The notes beneath the pieces are model-generated. The model had not been told where the DNA came from. It ran no database searches and saw only the letters and a list, made by a program, of their open reading frames with translations. Shown piece after piece: positions 1-4,608 of a stretch of 5,501 nt of DNA (positions are counted from its first letter, which is position 1; each line of letters starts with the position of its first letter). Made by a program: the position numbers and the translations under genes. The DNA is from Akkermansia muciniphila. GTDB taxonomy: Bacteria; Verrucomicrobiota; Verrucomicrobiia; Verrucomicrobiales; V1-33. Where the stretch lies: contig CALQKQ020000264.1 in NCBI GenBank assembly GCA_943331195.2, forward strand, positions 1-5,501, in the 5' to 3' direction.

Positions 1-1428
1 AGTTTGGCGGAGGCGTTGGAGTCGGGGGGCGAGGGGAGGCTGCGGCGCTGGCGTTGGCTGCCGCTGGGGGCGCTGGCGCTGGCGGGGATGGCGATGTTAT
101 TTTGGTCATCGCGGGTGCCGCAGCATGTGCAGCCGATGATGTTTTTTGGGGGGGCGGCGCTGTTGTTGGGGGATGGGCTGCGGTGCTTGAGTTGGTATTT
201 GCAGCGGGTGGCGGCGGCCACGGCGGGGGGGAGTGCGCCGGGAGTTTGGGAGTTAGGGCGGCGCAATGCGGTGCGGCAGCGCGGGCGCAGCATGGCCCTG
301 GCGGCGCTGTTGGCGGCGGGGGTTTTCATGGTGGTGGCGCTGAATGCCTTCCGTCAGGACGCCACGCTGCTGCCGTCGGATCGGCAGTCGGGCACGGGGG
401 GATTTGCCCTGGTGGGAAGCAGCACCTTGCCGGTGTATGAAGATCTGAATGGGAAGGCGGGGCAGGAGGTTTGGGGCTTGGAGGAGGAGGAAACGCGGGC
501 GGTTCGGGTGGTGCCGTTTCGGGTTCGGGAGGGGGAAGAAGCTTCTTGTTTGAATTTGAACCGCGCGCAAACGCCGCGGGTGCTAGGAGTGGAGGCTCGC
601 TTGTTGGCGGAGCGCGACGCCTTTCCGGTGGCGGGCCTGGCGTCAGGAGTGGCGCTAGGCGAGGGGGTGTCGCCGTGGACCTTGCTGAATCAGAAGCCGA
701 CGGACGGGAGCGTGCCGGCGATCATGGACCAGTATTCGGCGATGTTTGCGCTAGGGAAGAAGGCGGGGGACGAGGTGGTGGTGCCGGACGGGCAGGGGAA
801 TCCGGTGCGGCTGCGCCTGGTGGCGCTGTTGGCGGGCACGGTGTTGCAGGGGAACGTCGTGATCGGGGATGCGGCCTTTGTGAAGTTATACCCTGACACG
901 GGCGGGTATAAGTATTTTCTGGTGGACGCGCTGCCGGAGCAGGTGGGGCGGTGGCAGGAGGCGGCGGTGCGGCAGTTGGCGAGCCGGGGGCTGGCGCTGC
1001 AGCCCGTGGCACAGAAGCTGGCGCAGTACCAGTCGGTGCAGAATACCTACCTGACGATTTTTTCCACGCTGGGGGGCTTGGCCTTGGTGTTGTCGACCTT
1101 GGGGCTGGGGGTGATGGTGGCGCGGCACGTGTTGGAGCGGCGCGCGGAGTTTGCTTTGCTCCAGGCGGTGGGTTTCCGGCGCCAGCAGTTGCAGACGATG
1201 GTGTTGGCGGAGCACGGGTTTCTTTTCCTGGCGGCGATCGCGCTGGGGGGCGGGACGGCGCTGATTGCGGTGTGGCCGAATTTGCAACTGGCGGGGGCGG
1301 GAGGAATTCCGCTGGGATTGCTGGGTATTCTGCTGATAAGTCTATCGGGAGGCGGGCTTATCTTCTGCTACCTGGCGGCCCGCCTGGCCTTGAGCGGGCG
1401 CCTTACGGAATCCCTGCGCCATGAATAA
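1..1428 (+). CDS. ABC transporter permease, FtsX/MacB-like, C-terminal half (5' partial)
   Basis: Membrane subunit of an ABC transporter of the large FtsX/MacB superfamily. With an ATPase encoded elsewhere, such proteins use ATP hydrolysis to move or release substrates at the cell envelope; the substrate here is unknown. The frame is open from base 1, so the TTG at 4 is not a credible start and the N-terminal part lies upstream. Counting from the codon at 4, hydrophobic segments lie near residues 17-35, 44-64 and 96-115. A soluble extracytoplasmic region follows (about 116-345), then three closing helices near 349-375, 404-425 and 435-460. An FtsX-type signature sits around 378-404 (LERRAEFALLQAVGFRR). 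GRRNAVRQRGRSM (85-97) and EEASCLNLNR (178-187) match motifs I associate with permeases of about 1,100 residues in PVC bacteria, from recall. The stop overlaps the next start by 8 bp, implying coupling. The family is secure; the transported substrate is not. Confidence 0.88.
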   Translation, partial: SLAEALESGGEGRLRRWRWLPLGALALAGMAMLFWSSRVPQHVQPMMFFGGAALLLGDGLRCLSWYLQRVAAATAGGSAPGVWELGRRNAVRQRGRSMALAALLAAGVFMVVALNAFRQDATLLPSDRQSGTGGFALVGSSTLPVYEDLNGKAGQEVWGLEEEETRAVRVVPFRVREGEEASCLNLNRAQTPRVLGVEARLLAERDAFPVAGLASGVALGEGVSPWTLLNQKPTDGSVPAIMDQYSAMFALGKKAGDEVVVPDGQGNPVRLRLVALLAGTVLQGNVVIGDAAFVKLYPDTGGYKYFLVDALPEQVGRWQEAAVRQLASRGLALQPVAQKLAQYQSVQNTYLTIFSTLGGLALVLSTLGLGVMVARHVLERRAEFALLQAVGFRRQQLQTMVLAEHGFLFLAAIALGGGTALIAVWPNLQLAGAGGIPLGLLGILLISLSGGGLIFCYLAARLALSGRLTESLRHE

Positions 1429-2065
1429 TATCCTGCTTTTATCGTTGCTGTGGTTCGGTGGACTGACGGTCAGCCGCGGGGCGGAGGCGGGGCCGCTGGT
1501 TTTAGACTTTGAAGCGGCGGCGCTGGGCCCGCTGCCGGAGGGTTTGATGCTCACTGATGCCGAGTCCCAGTTTGCCATTGTGGCGGACGGGGCCAACCAT
1601 GTGTTGGAAATGAGTCCGGCACCCCTGGTGGACGGCGGGGTGCTGCTGGGGGCTTCGATCAAGGGCGGGGTGGCGGTGCGCGCGCGCATTCGGGCCACGG
1701 GCAAGCGGCGGAGTTTTCCGCGGTTTGGGGTCGGCCTGCACGGGGTGGGCGGCTATCGCTGCTTGGTGGTGCCCGCGCGCAAGGAGTTGCAGATCGTGCG
1801 CAACGAAGAGGTGGTGGCGCAGGTGCCCTATGTGTGGAAGTCGGGCAGCTGGACGGTGGTGGAATTCAGTGTGCTGGCGAGCGCGGCGGGCGGTTCGAAG
1901 CTGGAAGCGCGCGCCTGGGAGGAGGGGCAGCCCCGGCCGGAGGCGGCCCAGCTGAGCCACGAGGCCGCCGGGCTTCCGGGGACGGGGAAGGCCTCGCTGT
2001 GGGCGGCGCCCTATGCGGAGTTGCCGATTGCCTTTGACGACGTGGTGGTCACGCCGGCCCCCTGA
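1421..2065 (+). CDS. Secreted beta-sandwich (lectin/ConA-like) hypothetical protein
   Basis: No characterised homologue is recognised. The 214-residue product begins with a signal peptide: a hydrophobic core at residues 4-17 and a likely type I cleavage site after AEA (21-23). The mature part is rich in alternating beta-strand patterns: VRARIRATG (86-94), FGVGLHGVGGYRCLVV (102-117), LQIVRNEEVVAQV (123-135), W144-VVEFSVLAS, and a closing FDDVVVTP (205-212). Gly-Tyr, single Trp residues and a terminal DDV strand suggest a LamG/concanavalin-like jelly roll of the type found in many PVC surface proteins; this fold is inferred. The ATG at 1421 lies inside the end of the permease gene (8-bp overlap, stop TAA at 1426) and has no Shine-Dalgarno, so translation probably depends on re-initiation by ribosomes finishing the permease. 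A plausible role is an exported partner or accessory of that transporter. Codons end mostly in G, as in the permease gene. Confidence 0.8.
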   Translation: MNNILLLSLLWFGGLTVSRGAEAGPLVLDFEAAALGPLPEGLMLTDAESQFAIVADGANHVLEMSPAPLVDGGVLLGASIKGGVAVRARIRATGKRRSFPRFGVGLHGVGGYRCLVVPARKELQIVRNEEVVAQVPYVWKSGSWTVVEFSVLASAAGGSKLEARAWEEGQPRPEAAQLSHEAAGLPGTGKASLWAAPYAELPIAFDDVVVTPAP

Positions 2066-2070
2066 GGGGA

Positions 2071-2110
2071 AGCGCTGGGTCCGCGAATGCGGGTTCGCTA
2101 AGTGCAGCGC
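2071..2110 (+). other. Nested hairpin after the permease operon (possible 3' structure)
   Basis: An outer 5-bp inverted repeat (GCGCT at 2072-2076 with AGCGC at 2106-2110) encloses an inner hairpin (GCGAA at 2083-2087 with TTCGC at 2094-2098, 6-nt loop). The inner part can also fold as CCGC/GCGG (2081-2084 with 2089-2092) around a GAAT loop. It starts a few bases after the stop at 2065 and could protect the 3' end or weaken transcription, but no T tract follows, so it is not called a terminator. The rest of the spacer to 2193 shows only short motifs and no convincing -35/-10 pair. Confidence 0.3.
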
Positions 2111-2183
2111 GGGGCGTTGAGTTGAGGAATAGTAGGGAGCAGTCTCCACTGAGGGAGCCTGCGACTCGACAACCCAATCACTG

Positions 2184-2210
2184 AATCCTCCTGATGAAAT
2201 CAATCCTCCT
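2184..2210 (+). promoter_or_regulatory. Start region of the EF-hand gene: no Shine-Dalgarno, AATCCTCCT repeated on both sides of the ATG
   Basis: AATCCTCCT occurs at 2184-2192 and again at 2202-2210, bracketing the ATG at 2194. CCTCC is the sequence of the 16S anti-Shine-Dalgarno itself, so this leader cannot pair with it. The ATG is nevertheless chosen because it opens directly onto a clean signal peptide. Initiation is probably Shine-Dalgarno-independent; whether the repeat has a function is unknown. Confidence 0.35.
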
Positions 2211-2535
2211 AAGTCTGCTGGCGGTGCCCTTTTTGGCCGTCGCGGTGCAAGCGCAAGATGCCAAGCCTGAGAAGCCGAACAAGCCGAAGATGGATCCGGC
2301 TGAGGTCTTCAAGAAGATGGACAGCAATGCCGATGGCAGCGTGTCCCTCGAGGAATTTAAAGCCAGCCCGCGCTGGAAGAAGGACGCGGCCAAGGCCGAT
2401 GAGGCCTTCAAGAAGCGGGACAAGGACAGCGACGGCAAGTTGACCCTGGAAGAATTCAGCGCCAAGCCCGAGCGGCCCGCTAAACCCGGCAAACCTGCCA
2501 AGGATGCCGCGCCAGCTGAGCCCAAGAAGGACTAA
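2194..2535 (+). CDS. Small secreted EF-hand calcium-binding protein
   Basis: A 113-residue exported protein. The signal peptide has K2, a hydrophobic core at 4-18 and likely cleavage after VQA (18-20). Two canonical 12-residue EF-hand loops follow: DSNADGSVSLEE at 43-54 and DKDSDGKLTLEE at 76-87. Both have Asp at loop positions 1 and 5, Asn (first loop) or Asp (second loop) at position 3, Gly at 6 and Glu at 12, so both should bind Ca2+. Each loop is flanked by short helices (EVFKKM 37-42, EAFKKR 70-75, then EEF). Lys-Pro-rich stretches lie at 24-32 and 91-112, giving charged, disordered ends. Proteins of this layout are common in Verrucomicrobia and Planctomycetes, usually with no assigned role; a periplasmic or surface Ca2+ sensor or buffer is inferred. 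It appears to be its own transcription unit, 128 bp after the preceding gene and ended by the hairpin at 2576-2611. Confidence 0.92.
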   Translation: MKSILLSLLAVPFLAVAVQAQDAKPEKPNKPKMDPAEVFKKMDSNADGSVSLEEFKASPRWKKDAAKADEAFKKRDKDSDGKLTLEEFSAKPERPAKPGKPAKDAAPAEPKKD

Positions 2536-2575
2536 TGTGGAAGCGCCGGCCCGCTGGGCGCGGCGTTTTGGTTGC

Positions 2576-2611
2576 GCCGCCCTCGCCCCTAGGGGAGAGG
2601 GCGGCTTTTTT
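2576..2611 (+). terminator. Strong rho-independent terminator after the EF-hand gene
   Basis: A perfect 9-bp stem (GCCGCCCTC at 2576-2584 with GAGGGCGGC at 2597-2605) is extended inside by CCCC/GGGG (2586-2589 with 2592-2595) and followed at once by six T residues (2606-2611). It starts 40 bp after the stop at 2535. A further 8-bp perfect inverted repeat (CTGGGCGC at 2554-2561 with GCGCCCAG at 2612-2619) encloses it. GCGGCG (2560-2565) could pair with CGCCGC (2575-2580) in competition with its left arm. There is no T tract on the opposite strand, so it acts rightward only. Confidence 0.9.
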
Positions 2612-2732
2612 GCGCCCAGGACCGAGGGAACGGCTAAGCGGGAGATGGCGAGCGGCCGAGTTGATGCGGGGCGCACGGAGCTGGGGTTTGGCGTTCCCAG
2701 AGGGGGTCTTTGGGCTTTCTTGCTTTGGTTCT

Positions 2733-2757
2733 AAACAACCCAGGGCGCTGCTCTGGG
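2733..2757 (-). terminator. Candidate terminator for the leftward genes
   Basis: Read on the minus strand, CCCAGAGC (2757-2750) pairs with GCCCTGGG (2746-2739) with one A-C mismatch and a 3-nt loop. TTGTTT (2738-2733) follows. It is the most terminator-like hairpin in this orientation downstream of the AI-2E gene, but it lies about 380 bp past the stop at 3135. That distance implies either a long 3' untranslated region or a longer coding tail (see findings). Confidence 0.35.
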
Positions 2758-2780
2758 CTGGTATGCCATGCCGCGTTGGA

Positions 2781-2794
2781 GCATCCATGGATGC
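2781..2794. repeat. Perfect 14-bp palindrome GCATCCATGGATGC
   Basis: The sequence equals its own reverse complement over all 14 bases, with no spacer. It is isolated in the intergenic region, away from any start codon, so an operator role for a neighbouring gene is not obvious. It could bind a dimeric protein or be the centre of a small repeated element. Confidence 0.6.
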
Positions 2795-2801
2795 CCGCGA
2801 C

Positions 2802-2897
2802 CAGGGAAAGGGCGGCAACGCAAATGATCCCGCCGCTCAAGCGAGCGACGCCCCGTCCCCATCGGCCCCGCGCCGGTTTTTTGCAGGGAAAGGGCGG
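2802..2897. repeat. 14-bp direct repeat CAGGGAAAGGGCGG, two copies
   Basis: Identical copies lie at 2802-2815 and 2884-2897, with starts 82 bp apart. The copies diverge immediately outside the repeat. They could be remnants of a tandem duplication or boundaries of a small element; there are no terminal inverted repeats or coding sequence to support a transposon. Confidence 0.5.
2863..2882 (+). terminator. Weak hairpin followed by six T residues
   Basis: CGGC (2863-2866) pairs with GCCG (2872-2875) around a 5-nt C-rich loop, and TTTTTT (2877-2882) follows. The stem is short and no rightward gene needs it, since a far stronger terminator lies at 2576-2611. It may be a backup site or chance. 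Confidence 0.2.
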
Positions 2898-3034
2898 TGC
2901 CACCGGCGATCGGGCGGCGCGGGCGAGTTCTTTTTCGTCTCCATGGGCCGCGCTGGTGCTGTGTTGCTAAAAGGCGTGAGGCTGGGAGGGCCGCGCCCTG
3001 GCTCGGCTTGCTGGGCGGGCGCGCCGCGCTGGGG

Positions 3035-3082
3035 CTGGGGCTGAGGCTGAGGCTGAGGCTGAGGCTGAGGCTGAGGCTGGGC
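3035..3082. repeat. Hexanucleotide microsatellite (CTGAGG)n
   Basis: Six perfect CTGAGG units run from 3041 to 3076. A variant CTGGGG precedes them (3035-3040) and CTGGGC follows (3077-3082). The unit length is a multiple of three, so changes in copy number would preserve any reading frame. On the minus strand one frame reads as alternating Pro-Gln, which continues an open frame overlapping the end of the AI-2E gene. Confidence 0.9.
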
Positions 3083-3134
3083 GTCTTTCAGGGGTATGTT
3101 CCCTGGGGCTGCAGGGGTGGGCGGCGGGGGGGGG

Positions 3135-4547
3135 TTATCCTGGGAGGATCTCGGGTCGGGAGGCGGAGGGGTAGTGGTGTTGGACGCGGCGTTCCCAGAG
3201 GTAGCGGCGGAAGAGGACTTTGACGGAGGCGGTGAGGGGGACGGCGAGGAGGGCGCCGAGGAGGCCGCCGATGAGGAGGGACCAGAAGAGGACGGAGAAG
3301 ATGACGGTGAGGGCGTGGAGGCCGACGGCGTCGCCGATGATGCGGGGGGCGGTGACGAGGGAATTGATTTTTTGGACGACGACGAAGAGGACGGTGACGA
3401 GGAGGGGGTAGCCCCAGACGCTTTCGATGCCGGCGAAGGTGTTGATGAGTTCGCCGGTGCCGTCGGTGCGGCCGAAGTGGGCGATGGAGATGAGGGTGGC
3501 GCCGAGCCAGCAGAGGAGGTTGCCGACGTAGGGGATGAGGCCGAGGATGGCGACGAAGATGCCGATGAGCATGGCGTAGGGGAGGCCGATCAGGGTGAGG
3601 GAGAGGCCGACGAGGAGACCGTCGATGATGCTGACGAGCATTTGGCCGCGGAAGAAGGCGATGAGGTAGCTATTGATTTCGCTGAGGACGCTGACGACTT
3701 CGGCTTTGAATTTGGAGGCGCGCAGGGGGACGTAGTTGCTCCAGTTTTGCTTGATGGCGTCGCTTTCCTTGAGGAAGTAGTAGAGGTAGAGGGGGACGAG
3801 GACGAAGCCGACGAGGTAGCCGAAGAGGCCGAGAAAGCCTTGGAGGCCGCTGGTGAGGTAGTTGACGACGCTGCGGGAGATGGCTTCGCTGTGTTCGGCG
3901 AGCCATTTGGTGACGCGGGCGGCGCTTTGGCGGGGGTTGATGGGGCTGGTGGGGTCGGCGAGAATGGCGGCGTCGGGCAGGGCGGGGAGGAGCGGGGAGG
4001 AGGAATCGGTTTTGGGGAGGGGCTGGGCGGGGGGGACGGTCGCGGGGAGGGCAGCGGGAGGCTGGGCCTTGGGAGGCTGGGGGTGGGCTTTGCCGAAGCC
4101 GGTGAGTTTGTCGGCGAGGTGGTCGACGGCTTCGAGGACGTTGCCGGTGAAGTCGCCGAAGTTTTGCATCCATTGGTCGGAGCGAGCGGCGATGAGGCGG
4201 CCGCCTTTGCTGACGGTGGGGACGGCGACGGAAAGGAAGAGGAGAAGAATGAGGAGGTGGAAACCGAGCCAGACGGTCATCATGGCGCGGAAGCGGGGGG
4301 TGCCGCGGCGGGTGAGGCGGTCGACGAGGGGTTGCAGCAGATAGGCGAGGATGCCGGCGAAGGCGACGGGGACGAGGACGGGCTGGAGGAACTGGAGGAC
4401 GCCAGTGACGACTTTGATGGTGTAGACGGACATGGCGCCGATCCCGAGCAGGGCGGCGCCAGTGATGGCCAGCCAAAGCGTTTTTCGCTGGAAGGGGCTG
4501 GGGTAATCGCGCTGAGGAGGCGAGGCGTCGGGGCGGCCGGGTTTCAC
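3135..4547 (-). CDS. AI-2E family transporter (PF01594, former UPF0118) with a Pro-rich insert
   Basis: A 470-residue multi-pass inner-membrane permease of the AI-2E family; members have been linked to autoinducer-2 export or Na+(Li+)/H+ antiport, and the substrate here is unknown. Hydrophobic segments lie near residues 24-44, 50-74, 89-111, 229-258, 303-325, 326-357, 378-396 and 411-445. Family motifs are clear: PLYLYYFLKESDAI (252-265), FFRGQ (298-302), GLPYAMLIGI (321-330), IPYVG (338-342), APRIIGDAVGLH (400-411) and AVPL (435-438). A Pro/Ala-rich insert at about 154-206 splits the soluble region between the N- and C-terminal helices. The start is GTG (4547-4545) with no Shine-Dalgarno; CCCTCC lies directly before it. 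The frame stays open upstream, so a start further out cannot be excluded. Codons end overwhelmingly in C, the mirror image of the rightward genes. The TAA stop is followed immediately by nine C residues. The gene lies 61 bp downstream of the Pro/Lys-repeat gene on the same strand and may be cotranscribed. Confidence 0.92.
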   Translation of the reverse strand: MKPGRPDASPPQRDYPSPFQRKTLWLAITGAALLGIGAMSVYTIKVVTGVLQFLQPVLVPVAFAGILAYLLQPLVDRLTRRGTPRFRAMMTVWLGFHLLILLLFLSVAVPTVSKGGRLIAARSDQWMQNFGDFTGNVLEAVDHLADKLTGFGKAHPQPPKAQPPAALPATVPPAQPLPKTDSSSPLLPALPDAAILADPTSPINPRQSAARVTKWLAEHSEAISRSVVNYLTSGLQGFLGLFGYLVGFVLVPLYLYYFLKESDAIKQNWSNYVPLRASKFKAEVVSVLSEINSYLIAFFRGQMLVSIIDGLLVGLSLTLIGLPYAMLIGIFVAILGLIPYVGNLLCWLGATLISIAHFGRTDGTGELINTFAGIESVWGYPLLVTVLFVVVQKINSLVTAPRIIGDAVGLHALTVIFSVLFWSLLIGGLLGALLAVPLTASVKVLFRRYLWERRVQHHYPSASRPEILPG

Positions 4548-4574
4548 GGAGGGCAGGCTAACCGGGAAGCGATT

Positions 4575-4590
4575 TTTGCCAAATGGTAAA
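4575..4590. promoter_or_regulatory. AT-rich imperfect dyad upstream of the AI-2E gene
   Basis: TTTGCCA (4575-4581) and TGGTAAA (4584-4590) form a near-palindrome with one G-T pair and a 2-bp centre. It is the only AT-rich patch in the 61-bp gap between the repeat gene and the GTG start at 4547. It could be an operator or part of a promoter for the permease. No good -10 box follows (TTGGCA with a poor TTAGCC), so the call is tentative. Confidence 0.25.
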
Positions 4591-4608
4591 TGGGCGCGGG
4601 GGAGGGGC

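Larger units (their letters stand above)
2612..3134. other. Convergent intergenic region, no convincing gene
   Basis: This stretch lies between the terminator of the rightward EF-hand gene and the stop of the leftward AI-2E gene. Open frames exist on both strands, but they are compositional (Arg, Gly, Pro and Ala rich), overlap one another, and show no signal peptide plus domain or other gene-like architecture. It holds short structured elements listed separately: a hairpin near 2739-2757, a palindrome at 2781-2794, direct repeats at 2802 and 2884, a weak hairpin with a T run at 2863-2882, and a hexamer microsatellite at 3035-3082. It may contain a degenerate interspersed repeat; this cannot be settled from one copy. 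Confidence 0.6.

Noticed and set aside
4..6. TTG at position 4 as start of the permease
   Set aside because: The frame is open to base 1 and the family protein is far longer, so the gene simply enters from outside the window.
2117..2145. Sigma-70-like promoter before the EF-hand gene (TTGAGT at 2117)
   Set aside because: No acceptable -10 box lies at 16-18 bp spacing; AATAGT at 2128 has no matching -35.
2634..2903. Leftward 89-codon frame with a lipoprotein-like stretch (VAALSLVAGIHGC)
   Set aside because: The hydrophobic part is short, lies after a basic Pro-rich start and is followed by compositional sequence; the frame also spans the palindrome and the direct repeats. It is more likely chance or repeat-derived.
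3096..4589. 497-codon rightward open frame rich in Asp, Glu and Gly across the AI-2E gene
   Set aside because: It is the antisense of a clear membrane transporter gene. C-ending codons on the minus strand produce a long acidic frame with no motifs on the plus strand.
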